Positions 14,844-22,818 of a DNA stretch of 55,444 bases are shown here, one piece after another. The DNA comes from a virus: IMG/VR virus record IMGVR_UViG_3300021424_000039, positions 1 to 55,444 of that record, one strand, 5' to 3'. Every line of letters starts with the position of its first letter. Position 1 is the first letter of the stretch. The notes below the pieces were generated by a model that was not told the origin of the DNA, did not search any database, and was given only the letters and a program-made list of their open reading frames with translations. The translations under genes and the position numbers were made by a program.

Positions 14844-15224
14844 TTAGTATTCCTCGTATCCGTTCAAAATTACATTTACGGTTGTTCCTGCGCTTGCCGA
14901 GCCAAGTATTTGGTCGGAGGTCGTGGCGCTTGCTGCGGAAGCGCCACCCTCATTAGTCAAGACCAGCGATGTCGACAGCGTGATTGTTTCGTTGGCTGCG
15001 AGGGAAAAACCGCTGAGAAAGTTATTGGATGTTCCAACAGAAACATTTTTTACCTTCAATGACATGGTTACGGTAACCGCGCTACCAGACGTATTGCATA
15101 AAACAATTTCCTTGATAACCGCAGTGGTTCCCCCGGTGCTTGAGTTGGGCACTGTATATATTGATGAGTTGGCAGTATTTGACAACTGCGCTGGACCTGC
15201 TAGTCGTTTTACTAAAACTGGCAT
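14844..15224 (-). CDS. Virion-type beta-sandwich protein, 126 aa
   Basis: A Ser/Thr/Val-rich beta protein (SSIYTVPNSSTGGTTAVIKEIVL, VTMSLKVKNV, ETITLSTSLVLTNEG) of a type repeatedly found in phage tail-fibre gene clusters. The alternating hydrophobic strands suggest an Ig or jelly-roll fold. No catalytic motif or membrane segment is seen. It overlaps the 61-residue gene upstream by 1 base and lies 1 base before the Gly-rich fibre. It is probably a small structural or decoration protein. Confidence 0.75.
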   Translation of the reverse strand: MPVLVKRLAGPAQLSNTANSSIYTVPNSSTGGTTAVIKEIVLCNTSGSAVTVTMSLKVKNVSVGTSNNFLSGFSLAANETITLSTSLVLTNEGGASAASATTSDQILGSASAGTTVNVILNGYEEY

Positions 15225-15409
15225 TAGATTACCTCCATAATGAATCTACGATTATCAGTAGTTTCACGACGAACTTCTACTGACGCGGTTACATAGGTTG
15301 ATGTGTTCGTCGAATCTTGCGAGTCTTGTGCCGCTTCTTCCCCGGCCGTAAAATTGGCGGTTGAAGCCGTTTCCGTTGACCCGTCATATGTGTAGCGTAC
15401 TCTTGTCAT
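15224..15409 (-). CDS. Small virion-associated protein, 61 aa
   Basis: A short soluble protein (MTRVRYTYDGSTETAST...VRRETTDNRRFIMEVI). No family is recognised. It sits between the collagen-like fibre and the 126-residue beta protein, with a TAATG overlap to the latter. The preceding 13-base gap carries a GAGGTGA-type ribosome-binding site. Its position suggests a fibre-linked structural or connector role. Confidence 0.65.
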   Translation of the reverse strand: MTRVRYTYDGSTETASTANFTAGEEAAQDSQDSTNTSTYVTASVEVRRETTDNRRFIMEVI

Positions 15410-15422
15410 TATTCACCTCTCA

Positions 15423-18380
15423 CTAGTTGGTATATCCGTAAAGTTTCCAGGACCCAGATAAGTTGACTGCAGAAGAACCCAGTCTAAAACTTTGAAATTG
15501 TATCCCATTATAGGCATTTGCCGTAGTGTGCTGAACGGTCCCCGTATAGTTGCCAAATGTCGATGCGCAGTGTGCTGAAATTATTGTTCTGTCAGCAACA
15601 TTGGGGCGAGAAATATCCATAACTATGTGGCTGTCTGCGTTGGCTATTACTCCACAAATACCGAGAGATGAGTTTTGCCCGAAGAAATTGTCACTGCTTC
15701 CGCCATAAGTTAGGCCCTGAACTGCGTAGTAGTAACTTGTTGTAGCAGCCGTGCTGCCCGATAGTAGATTTATAAAAAATAAATATGTATTTGAACTATT
15801 GGCCTGTAGGTCACTGATTATCAATCGATAATTGTCATAAGTGGCCGAAAAAACAGATTGTAAATTAACCTGCGTAGCGCCAGAAAATGTTCCGCTTGAT
15901 AGATATACAAGCCCAATATTTCCTGTGGTGGCAATGGTTCCGTTCGCATTGGGGAGTGTTAGGGTCCTGTCTGCAGAGAGCGTTGTCGGCGTAAGCGTTA
16001 CTTCGTAAGTTCCGGAGCCTCCAGCGCGACCCCGAAGTGCTACACCATCTTCGGTGGCTACTTCTCTTGCGGTGATAGAACCAATGACATCTAGTGATGT
16101 TGCTGGCGATGAGGTATTGACACCGACGCGGTTATTTGTTGCGTCAACATAAAGCACATTTGTGTCGACTGATAGCGCTGCCGCAGAGAGCCTCGTTCCG
16201 TCAAATGTGAGATTCGCACTACCTGCGGCTGCGTTTGAACCATCTTTGTATACAACTTGGTTAGCACTGCCAGCGACTGGGCCAGTTGCGCCCTGCGCGC
16301 CCTGACTTCCAGTTGCGCCTTGCGCGCCTTGCGCTCCGGTTGCTCCAGTAGAACCCTGCGGTCCGGTGTCCCCCTGCGGACCCGTTGCGCCTTGTGGGCC
16401 CGTTGCCCCCTGTGCTCCTGTCGCCCCCTGTGCGCCCTGAGGACCAGTTGCCCCAGTCGCACCAGTATCACCCGTGGCTCCCGTGGCTCCCTGTGCGCCA
16501 GTTGCCCCCTGCGGACCCTGTGACCCTGCTGCTCCCTGAGGACCCGTGGCTCCTTGGGGTCCTGCATCGCCCTGAGCGCCCTGAGGGCCGGTCGAACCCT
16601 GGGGTCCTTGCGCACCAGTTGCTCCCGTCGCACCCTGAGCACCCGTTGAGCCCTGTGGCCCCACATCACCCTGTGGTCCTTGTGCACCAGTTGCGCCGGT
16701 TGCCCCTTGGGTACCTGTCGCACCTTGCGGTCCCTGTGCCCCCGTTGCTCCGGTTGCCCCCTGTGCACCCGTAGCACCAGCGTCTCCTTGTGGACCCTGC
16801 GCGCCCGTTGCACCCTGCGCGCCCGTTGCACCTTGAGCACCAGTAGCACCCTGTGCCCCCTGCGCCCCCTGTGCCCCTACATCTCCAGTTCTGGCAAACG
16901 TAATGATGACGTCATCGTTGTTTGCGAATGGTGTAGTGCTTGAGCCTGTAACAAACGACGACGAAACGCGAAAGAATCCGGTTTCTTCAGTTATTGAAGA
17001 AATGGTGAATAGGGCAAATGCCGACGAATCACCTTTTTTAGAAACACGGAAGTGACCCTTAATTGTGCTCGTAGAGTCATCAATTGTCCTTAGGTATGAC
17101 TGAATGTCCGTTGAGTTGTCATCAACATCATCAATAATTAGTTCAGTCGATGTATCAAGGGGTGAATTATTAAACTTTAGTTTTCCTGCACCGGGGTCAG
17201 TTTGTGCGGTATTTGAATCAAAGGTGTAGTCAAATGTAATTCCGCCAAAGTTGCCCTGAGCACCCTGTGGACCCTGTGAGCCTGTTGCCCCCTGTGCTCC
17301 AGTTGAGCCTTGTGCTCCGGTGGCCCCCTGAGGGCCAGCATCTCCCTGAGGACCAGTTGCTCCTTGTGCGCCGGGATTTCCTTGTGGACCAGTTGCTCCT
17401 TGAGCGCCGGTAGCGCCCTGAGGTCCGATGTCGCCTTGTGCGCCGGTTGCTCCCTGTGAACCCTGTGCCCCCGTAGCGCCCTGAGGACCGGTTGCTCCCT
17501 GTGCACCCGTAGCGCCCGTAGAGCCTTGTGGACCAGCACCCCCCTGCGGTCCTGTCGCCCCCTGTGTTCCTTGAGGACCCTGAGGTCCTGTATCCCCTTG
17601 GGGACCAGTTGCTCCTTGTGGACCAGTAGAACCCTGAGGTCCCTGAGAGCCCTGAGGGCCCTGAGCACCCTGTGCGCCCTGAGGACCGGTTGCTCCCTGT
17701 GCCCCCTGAGGACCCTGGGGACCAGTTGCCCCCTGTGGTCCTGCGTCTCCTTGTGGCCCAGTTGCCCCTTGCGGTCCTTGAGCACCAGTGGCACCAGTTG
17801 AGCCTTGTGGCCCTGTTGCTCCCTGTGCTCCGGTGGCACCCTGTGCTCCGGTGGCTCCCTGAGGGCCCTGAGCGCCCGTAGCACCCACATCGCCCTGAGG
17901 ACCGGTCGCGCCTGCGGCGCCGGTAGCACCCTGCGCTCCGATGGCCCCTTGTGCACCAGTTGCCCCCTGTGGTCCTACGTCTCCTTGTGGTCCTTGTGAG
18001 CCCGTAGCGCCCTGTGATCCAGTCGCCCCCTGTGCACCTTGCGAACCTTGTGCTCCCTGGGGGCCTGCGGCTGTTGCCGGCGCAAACTTAGTGCCATTAA
18101 AGACGAGCGCCTGATTGCTGGATGCGCCCGTGGTGTCGACCTCAATGCCGTCGATAAAAACTGCCGGCGCTTTAAATGTGTCGTCGGTCTTTAGTGTGTT
18201 GGACGAATCACGATACAGGTTGGTGTCCGCCGAGTTGGTGCCATCGCCCCAGGAAATCTTGCCGCCAGCATCAATGGCGAGGCGTGCATTGGCATCATCT
18301 TTTACGCCGACATCGACGGCAGTATCAGCGACGGTTGTGAAAAACCGCGCTTTAATAGATGAGAAAAACTTATTAGCCAA
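15423..18380 (-). CDS. Collagen-like tail fibre protein, 985 aa
   Basis: Residues 1-105 form an N-terminal attachment-type domain ([16 protein letters not shown]...). Residues 106-376 are about 90 uninterrupted collagen-like G-X-Y triplets ([12 protein letters not shown], GDx). Residues 377-498 are a globular interdomain, 499-702 another 68 triplets, and 703-985 a C-terminal fibre region (MTaseless, with [13 protein letters not shown] and [14 protein letters not shown] motifs typical of fibre shafts) ending in a receptor-type beta domain. Collagen-like fibres form trimeric rods. Pro occurs at X and Thr/Ser/Gln at Y. The prolyl-hydroxylase-like and glycosyltransferase genes downstream on the same strand make modification of this protein a natural hypothesis. 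Confidence 0.92.
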   Translation of the reverse strand: MANKFFSSIKARFFTTVADTAVDVGVKDDANARLAIDAGGKISWGDGTNSADTNLYRDSSNTLKTDDTFKAPAVFIDGIEVDTTGASSNQALVFNGTKFAPATAAGPQGAQGSQGAQGATGSQGATGSQGPQGDVGPQGATGAQGAIGAQGATGAAGATGPQGDVGATGAQGPQGATGAQGATGAQGATGPQGSTGATGAQGPQGATGPQGDAGPQGATGPQGPQGAQGATGPQGAQGAQGPQGSQGPQGSTGPQGATGPQGDTGPQGPQGTQGATGPQGGAGPQGSTGATGAQGATGPQGATGAQGSQGATGAQGDIGPQGATGAQGATGPQGNPGAQGATGPQGDAGPQGATGAQGSTGAQGATGSQGPQGAQGNFGGITFDYTFDSNTAQTDPGAGKLKFNNSPLDTSTELIIDDVDDNSTDIQSYLRTIDDSTSTIKGHFRVSKKGDSSAFALFTISSITEETGFFRVSSSFVTGSSTTPFANNDDVIITFARTGDVGAQGAQGAQGATGAQGATGAQGATGAQGPQGDAGATGAQGATGATGAQGPQGATGTQGATGATGAQGPQGDVGPQGSTGAQGATGATGAQGPQGSTGPQGAQGDAGPQGATGPQGAAGSQGPQGATGAQGATGATGDTGATGATGPQGAQGATGAQGATGPQGATGPQGDTGPQGSTGATGAQGAQGATGSQGAQGATGPVAGSANQVVYKDGSNAAAGSANLTFDGTRLSAAALSVDTNVLYVDATNNRVGVNTSSPATSLDVIGSITAREVATEDGVALRGRAGGSGTYEVTLTPTTLSADRTLTLPNANGTIATTGNIGLVYLSSGTFSGATQVNLQSVFSATYDNYRLIISDLQANSSNTYLFFINLLSGSTAATTSYYYAVQGLTYGGSSDNFFGQNSSLGICGVIANADSHIVMDISRPNVADRTIISAHCASTFGNYTGTVQHTTANAYNGIQFQSFRLGSSAVNLSGSWKLYGYTN
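16275..16886 (-). repeat. Collagen-like repeat block 2 (about 68 G-X-Y triplets)
   Basis: A 9-base periodicity with Gly every third codon encodes [12 protein letters not shown] triplets of the fibre at residues 499-702. Synonymous codons vary (GGT, GGG, GGC, GGA), so the DNA is degenerate although the protein is repetitive. All other frames are open here because of the composition and should not be annotated. Confidence 0.9.
17253..18065 (-). repeat. Collagen-like repeat block 1 (about 90 G-X-Y triplets)
   Basis: The same Gly-every-third-codon pattern encodes residues 106-376 of the fibre. Prolines fall at the X position (GPQ) and Thr, Ser or Gln at Y; Thr at Y is the residue glycosylated in some bacterial collagen-like proteins such as BclA. 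The run has no interruption that I could see. Confidence 0.9.
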
Positions 18381-18422
18381 TTGAGCCTCAACTCAAAGTA
18401 TGGGACCCCGCAAGGTCTTGTG

Positions 18423-19703
18423 TTAGCCAGTGATTACGACTCTATACGAGTTATTTGCTGGCGCGGATGCAAAACTCACAGTAACTGTGTTGGTATTTGT
18501 GCGGACCACATCAACATGTACTGTTTCGTAAGTGGGCGACGCATTGACGTCGTATACCTGAACGATGACATCACGAGTGCCGAAGTTGTGCGTAATTGTA
18601 AAGGATGTATTTGAGCCATCCCCAATCACCTTGTGGCCCACGCGAGCCAAGACTGGTTCAGCGTCTAGAGCATGACCTGCGGTTGCTGCCAGGTTTGCCC
18701 GAGCATCGGATGCGGTCGAGGCGCCGGTACCGCCGTCGGCCACGGCGACATCGGTGCCGTTCCAGACACCTGTAGTGATCGTTCCGAGCGTAGTGATGCT
18801 GCTCTGACCGACATAGGTCGACGCGATGTCTACCGTGTCTGCGTTGACCGTGATGCGGTTGGCGGTGCCGCCGACGTCGAGCGTGTTGCCGGTCTTTGTA
18901 AGACCGTCGCCAGCGGTAATTTGACCCGCGCCCGAGAACTGTACGAAAGTAAGTGCCGTGCTATCCAGGGTAATTGGACTATTGGTCGTCAGAACAAAGC
19001 CGGAATCGGCGTTTACCGTACCCTCCTCAACGAAGGTAAACATGCCGGAAGTGACTTCGGTATTGGAATCGGCATCTGTCGCGCGCGTCGGTGCGCCACT
19101 GACAGCAACAACGTAAATTCCGTTTTCGCTTCCAGTTGACTGATTTTTGATAAGGATACGGTCACCAGTGACAAGCGTGACGCCATCAATAACGTCGCCG
19201 TTTTCAAAGTCAGAAGCAAGCGTCTGGGGGGCAGTAGTGGCGACGCGCACAGACTGCTTAACGTCAAGACCAGAGCGGGCAGCGTCGACGTAAGCCTTGT
19301 TCGCGGCGTCGAGGTCTGCAGATGGAGCAGAAACCTGGAGCCGACCGCTTGCGTCACGAAGAGCCAGTGTCAAGTTGGTGTTGCTGGAAGTAGCGTTGTC
19401 CAACTTGGACTTATCGGCGCCGGTCATTAAACCGTGCGCGGCACCAGCAACTACGTCGGCAATGGAAAGGCTGACAGTTCCATTGGATTCAGAAGACACA
19501 AGGGCAGTGGTGCTCGACGAGACCGCATGGATCATCTTACGCCAGGCTGAGCCCGAGTAGACCTTGATGACGTCCTCGGTACTGTTATAGATCATCCGAC
19601 CTTCGAAGTTGTTGCTGCCAGGGTCAGACCCCACAACCTCAAATTTGGCATTGATGATCTGGTTCTGCGTCAGATCAACATTTGTTAGAAATCTCTGTGC
19701 CAT
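18423..19703 (-). CDS. Tail fibre protein, 426 aa
   Basis: N-terminal MAQRFLTNVDLTQNQIINAKFEVV and GRMIYNSTEDVIKVYSGSAWRKM are motifs widespread in phage fibre proteins. The middle contains the A-A-N-K-A-Y-V-D fibre/hinge motif, GDRILIKNQSTGSENGIYVV and an ADGGTGAST shaft motif. The C-terminus (GDGSNTSFTITHNFGTRDVIVQVYD) is a small beta domain also present in the 160-residue neighbour. It is a structural protein located at the distal tail. The start is 12 bases after the upstream stop. Confidence 0.85.
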   Translation of the reverse strand: MAQRFLTNVDLTQNQIINAKFEVVGSDPGSNNFEGRMIYNSTEDVIKVYSGSAWRKMIHAVSSSTTALVSSESNGTVSLSIADVVAGAAHGLMTGADKSKLDNATSSNTNLTLALRDASGRLQVSAPSADLDAANKAYVDAARSGLDVKQSVRVATTAPQTLASDFENGDVIDGVTLVTGDRILIKNQSTGSENGIYVVAVSGAPTRATDADSNTEVTSGMFTFVEEGTVNADSGFVLTTNSPITLDSTALTFVQFSGAGQITAGDGLTKTGNTLDVGGTANRITVNADTVDIASTYVGQSSITTLGTITTGVWNGTDVAVADGGTGASTASDARANLAATAGHALDAEPVLARVGHKVIGDGSNTSFTITHNFGTRDVIVQVYDVNASPTYETVHVDVVRTNTNTVTVSFASAPANNSYRVVITG

Positions 19704-19715
19704 TGATCTTGTCCC

Positions 19716-20198
19716 TTACGTGAGGTAAGCAAACCCGGAAAAAGGTGCCGAAAAATCGACTTGTACCTGCGTTGTGCTTATATATGATACTTCACCATGA
19801 ACAACCGTAGATGCAGTATCGACGACGGTTACGCTGGGGTATCCGCCCAAGGCGTGGTTAATTGTCCACGTTGCTGAAACGGCGGCCTGGGTATGGATGT
19901 GGCGAACAGTTTGCCCGGGCGTGTAGAACGGGGAAGCCGGCCAGCCAGCCTCGGTCTTGGGTCCATAGAAAGAACCTGTATCAATATCTACGTAAATATC
20001 ATTGACCGAGCCATCGCCCGCCCCTGGAGCCCCCTCCCCGGAAATAAGCGAATACCCCTGAACGCCCTGAGCGCCGGCAGCCGATACAACAACCCTGTTG
20101 AATGTTTCGGTAACAATGACCGTGTTCGGGTCCTCGATCGGGACGAGAACTCGGTTCGGTTCCTCGGCGCTGACAACAACAATATTGGTGTCTGTCAC
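19716..20198 (-). CDS. Fibre/baseplate-associated protein, 160 aa
   Basis: The N-terminus is a series of short beta repeats (NRVLVPIEDPNTVIVTETFNRVVVS), followed by a short collagen-like stretch (GAQGVQG), a GDGSVNDIYVDIDTGSFYGPK motif typical of phage fibre linkers, and a C-terminal beta domain (TINHALGGYPSVTVVD...VDFSAPFSGFAYL). That domain matches the end of the neighbouring 426-residue fibre. The start overlaps the upstream stop by 4 bases. It is probably a fibre adaptor. Confidence 0.78.
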   Translation of the reverse strand: MTDTNIVVVSAEEPNRVLVPIEDPNTVIVTETFNRVVVSAAGAQGVQGYSLISGEGAPGAGDGSVNDIYVDIDTGSFYGPKTEAGWPASPFYTPGQTVRHIHTQAAVSATWTINHALGGYPSVTVVDTASTVVHGEVSYISTTQVQVDFSAPFSGFAYLT

Positions 20199-20542
20199 CG
20201 GGTGACCTCCGGGTTTAGTCGGATAGTGCCCTTGATGACTCGATAAACTTCGCCCGACCCTGAAACAATTTCAAGGTCATAAACGCCATCGTAGGGAATC
20301 GTGGCGGTCAACTCGTCTGTCAAACTCAGGGCGATTGTCCCCAGGGCTCCGCCAAGTGTGATCCGACCGTTCTCCGTGGTCAGAGACATCAGGACGGTCG
20401 ATGAAGTTGTCTCACGGCGAATCTGCATGCGGGCGGTATAGCCCGTCAGGTTGTATGGAGTTTCGTCAGGATTTTGAAATTCGACTGTGCGGTTCCACGT
20501 CGCGCCCTGGTCGATGGTGAAATTATGTACGCCAGCAATCAC
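20195..20542 (-). CDS. Fibre/baseplate protein with BppU-like N-terminal Ig fold, 115 aa
   Basis: The pattern ITIDQGATWNRTVEF, YNLTGYTARMQIR, ITLGGALGTIALSLTDELTATI and VYDLEIVSGSGEVYRVIKGTIRL is that of the small immunoglobulin-like domain found at the N-terminus of BppU-type baseplate proteins and as free-standing phage proteins; it usually mediates attachment to the tail. It is the first gene after the intrinsic terminator and overlaps the next gene by 4 bases. Confidence 0.75.
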   Translation of the reverse strand: MIAGVHNFTIDQGATWNRTVEFQNPDETPYNLTGYTARMQIRRETTSSTVLMSLTTENGRITLGGALGTIALSLTDELTATIPYDGVYDLEIVSGSGEVYRVIKGTIRLNPEVTR

Positions 20543-20651
20543 TTAGGTCTCCATTCGCCCAGCATATTGTACAGCGCAGGGATAGAGCCGTAGGCCAAAG
20601 CGGCAAAAGCCAGGCTTTCGCCTGGCTCTTACCGCCCAAGGTAGCGGGAAC
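20543..20651 (-). terminator. Intrinsic terminator with GAAA tetraloop (hairpin 20608-20627)
   Basis: On the leftward strand, AGCCAGGC, loop GAAA, GCCTGGCT forms a perfect 8-bp stem capped by a GNRA-type tetraloop, followed by TTTTGCC. It stands in the 109-base gap between the holin-like gene at 20652 and the BppU-like gene at 20542, the longest non-coding gap of this part of the leftward block. It probably ends, or attenuates, the transcript coming from the baseplate genes, so the fibre and enzyme genes further on may have a separate promoter. No clear -10/-35 pair was found in the remainder of the gap. Confidence 0.7.
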
Positions 20652-20972
20652 TTAGGAGGTCTTCTTGGGGCGTCCGCGCTTGGCGGGAGCCTTCTTGGCA
20701 GGAGTCTCGTCTTCCGACGCGGGCACCTGCTTCTCGATGACCTTGACTACCTCGCGGATTACTTCCTTAACCGGCGCCGAGCCGAAGAAGGATGCAATCG
20801 CCTTGTCGCCAAACTTGGACGACGCCCATGCCAACACGGCAGTGGCGACGGGGATCAATACGGCAACAAGCCCCTGGTCGACGCCGGCTTCGAGGGCGAT
20901 CCACGCACCCAAGCCAACAACGCCACCCTTGGTGACCTGATCAACAATCTGCTTGCTCTTCATTTCAGTCAT
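20652..20972 (-). CDS. Holin-like membrane protein with basic AT-hook-like tail, 106 aa
   Basis: Two short hydrophobic segments (about 17-30 and 34-51) are followed by a soluble C-terminus ending in KKAPAKRGRPKKTS. The first half resembles small holins; the end contains RGRP flanked by Lys (98-104), the core of an AT-hook that binds the minor groove of AT-rich DNA, although it may simply be a charged holin tail. It is one of three small genes (20652-21502) between the collar fibre and the terminator. An ATG 3 codons downstream is an alternative start. Holin function is inferred. Confidence 0.7.
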   Translation of the reverse strand: MTEMKSKQIVDQVTKGGVVGLGAWIALEAGVDQGLVAVLIPVATAVLAWASSKFGDKAIASFFGSAPVKEVIREVVKVIEKQVPASEDETPAKKAPAKRGRPKKTS

Positions 20973-21192
20973 CCTCTTCGTCTGACAATTCGTTTTCTCT
21001 GCTACGGATCATGGCTTCTGCGTAGCGCACCATGCCGAGGGCAAGCCATGGGGTCATGCCATTGCTGACATTAACAGACAGTTCTTCGTCTTCCCCATCA
21101 ACTATTTCAGCAATCAGGATGAAATTCGTAATCAATTTATCCGGAATAATTTGCTTGATTAATTCCTCAAACTGCTCGTACTCACTGCTCAT
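20965..21192 (-). CDS. Small acidic protein, 75 aa
   Basis: I use the ATG at 21192 (MSSEYEQFEEL), which has GGAGG about 10 bases upstream; the frame's first ATG at 21216 lacks one. The product is acidic and helical, with a C-terminal SDEEDD and no membrane segment. It overlaps the gene before it by 11 bases and the holin-like gene by 8. No family is recognised. Confidence 0.68.
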   Translation of the reverse strand: MSSEYEQFEELIKQIIPDKLITNFILIAEIVDGEDEELSVNVSNGMTPWLALGMVRYAEAMIRSRENELSDEEDD

Positions 21193-21502
21193 CGATGCCA
21201 CCCTCCAGCAGCACAATGCGCCGCTTCAGTTCAACAACCTCGTCAGCCAGCATAAAGCGATGGTGGTCGCATTCCTTCTGTTCCGCGCGGACAATTTCTA
21301 ATTCGGCCTGCAACCGCGAAACCTCGTGCTGGAGGTCTTCAACAATCCTGGCATAGCCATCAAAAATATGCTGGATTTCCATTGAGTTATTTGCTGAGGC
21401 GGCCATCACAACATCCGAGCGCTTGGATCGAAGGGCGACGAAGGCGGACAAAACTGCTGCAACAACCGATGCAAGTGTTGCGTAAACAATTTCCGCTCCC
21501 AT
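21182..21502 (-). CDS. Single-pass membrane protein with coiled coil, 106 aa
   Basis: An N-terminal membrane helix (about 5-24) is followed by a basic RSKRS stop-transfer and a long coiled coil (about 45-105; LQHEVSRLQAELEIVRAEQKE...). This topology, N-anchored with an extended coiled coil, occurs in Rz-like spanins, antiholin-like and tail-length proteins. Here it neighbours a holin-like gene, so a lysis-accessory role is possible. For an actinobacterial host without a typical outer membrane a spanin role would be unexpected. Function unassigned. Confidence 0.7.
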   Translation of the reverse strand: MGAEIVYATLASVVAAVLSAFVALRSKRSDVVMAASANNSMEIQHIFDGYARIVEDLQHEVSRLQAELEIVRAEQKECDHHRFMLADEVVELKRRIVLLEGGIDEQ

Positions 21503-21510
21503 ATCGGTCC

Positions 21511-22806
21511 TTAGTGTGCCTTGATTATCCAGTTGATAACGCCGGCCGGCATGACGTATGGGTTATTGGCAAATCCACCATTACCAGAAGTTCCGGTGAA
21601 TGCTGGGGTGGTGAAAGAGTGAGTGTGGGTGTTGGAGTTAGCGGACATTGCTCCGCTGTTTCCGCCCCCTGCCGGCACATCGATGGTGTGAGTGTGGGCA
21701 GCGCTGTTGTTTCCGCTTGATCCGGAGTGAGAATCGATCGTAACTGAATGCTGGTGGCCGTGATGTAGCGATGTGTCGGTCACGAAGTCGACAGCCATAC
21801 CCGTATGATTGGTAAAGATTCCGTCCCCAATGCCATTGTTGTCATTGTCAAATGGGACGACATACTGCGAGGAATAATTCGTAAGACGACGGACAAATCC
21901 CAACCCGTCAATAGCGTCACCCTGGAAAATCTTGTGGGCGTGAAAACCAGCGCTAACACTAAGTCCGCTGTTGCTATTTACGGTGTGGCCATGGTTGATC
22001 GTGTGAGTGTGCGACACGCTGTTATTGCTGGTGGTTCCCTGGCTGTGGCCATGGTTGATCGTGTGAGTGTGCGATACATCCCCAGCAACTGTGGTTCCAG
22101 CACTGTGCGAGTGGTCAATCGCATGTGTGTGGGTGGGAAGATTGGCAGAGCCGATCGTTGTGCCACCAGCAACGGTGCCTCCCAGGGTTCCAAACAGAGG
22201 GCTGGCCGCCTTGTAGGAGGCCATGTAGTAGCCGCGCCAGTCCGGAAGGTTTAAGGTTGTCGATACCTTCCAGGCAGACGGAGCAACGGCCCACAGGCCG
22301 GGGTAACTTGCCTCGGCATTGGCGATTGCCTGACCCTCAAGGAATAGCCAGCCTGATGGTGCAGATGCAGCGATCGTTGCGCTGATGGTTCCAGCGGGAG
22401 TTTGAATAGCGGGGGTCGCCCACCCAACGGTGGCCGAAGCGCCAACTGTAAGGATTGTGCCCTGGGTTCCAACGCTGAGTTTTGCCCAGGTGTCATTGGC
22501 GCTTGCGACAATCATGTCGCCCTTGGCGTCGGCTAGTGAGTTCTGAACAACTGCCGTCTCAAGGATTTGCCACGAGCCAGAACCGTCCGTTGCGGAGTAG
22601 TAATACAGTTTGTTATTGGTCGTGTTGAGGTAAATGGTGTTTTTGTACTCAGCACCAACTGCTGATGGCGCACCAGCGCCGCGGATCATTTTGCCTGCGT
22701 ACTCCTCGATGTACTCATGGCTGGTGTCCATCTGGGTTCGAGTGAATGCATCAGCATCCGAACTCCACCGGTAGATACCAAATCTAGTTGTGGTTGTAAT
22801 AGCCAT
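21511..22806 (-). CDS. Tail collar-domain fibre protein, 431 aa
   Basis: The N-terminus (TTTRFGIYRWSSDADAFTRTQ) is a frequent fibre attachment segment. A Phage_Collar-type domain is at about 140-215 (AGTISATIAASAPSGWLFLEG, LNLPDWRGYYMASY). From about 225 to 290 there are His-rich tandem units (HTHTINHGHS repeated) and further HHGHQHS and HTHTID elements to about 405, ending with GGFANNPYVMPAGVINWIIKAH. Such HxH-rich receptor-binding regions are typical of short tail fibres. It follows the baseplate genes, as expected. Confidence 0.88.
   Translation of the reverse strand: MAITTTTRFGIYRWSSDADAFTRTQMDTSHEYIEEYAGKMIRGAGAPSAVGAEYKNTIYLNTTNNKLYYYSATDGSGSWQILETAVVQNSLADAKGDMIVASANDTWAKLSVGTQGTILTVGASATVGWATPAIQTPAGTISATIAASAPSGWLFLEGQAIANAEASYPGLWAVAPSAWKVSTTLNLPDWRGYYMASYKAASPLFGTLGGTVAGGTTIGSANLPTHTHAIDHSHSAGTTVAGDVSHTHTINHGHSQGTTSNNSVSHTHTINHGHTVNSNSGLSVSAGFHAHKIFQGDAIDGLGFVRRLTNYSSQYVVPFDNDNNGIGDGIFTNHTGMAVDFVTDTSLHHGHQHSVTIDSHSGSSGNNSAAHTHTIDVPAGGGNSGAMSANSNTHTHSFTTPAFTGTSGNGGFANNPYVMPAGVINWIIKAH
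21985..22125 (-). repeat. Tandem His-rich coding repeat in collar fibre
   Basis: Near-identical copies of a unit encoding SHTHTINHGHSxGTT; the segment around 21991-22020 recurs around 22051-22080 with about 60-base spacing, and a third diverged copy (HTHAIDHSHSAGTT) lies at 22085-22130. The repeats may bind metal and could vary in copy number among related phages. Confidence 0.7.
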
Positions 22807-22818
22807 TATTGGTTCCTA

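Noticed and set aside
16091-16849. 252-codon leftward frame in the collagen-like block
   Set aside because: Repeats of 9 bases keep other frames open; the Arg/Leu-rich product has no domain pattern. The similar 17177-17956 frame is rejected for the same reason.
16275-18065. Repeat arrays as a possible CRISPR or diversity-generating element
   Set aside because: The periodicity is coding (Gly every third codon) with no spacer structure, and no reverse transcriptase gene is present in the window.
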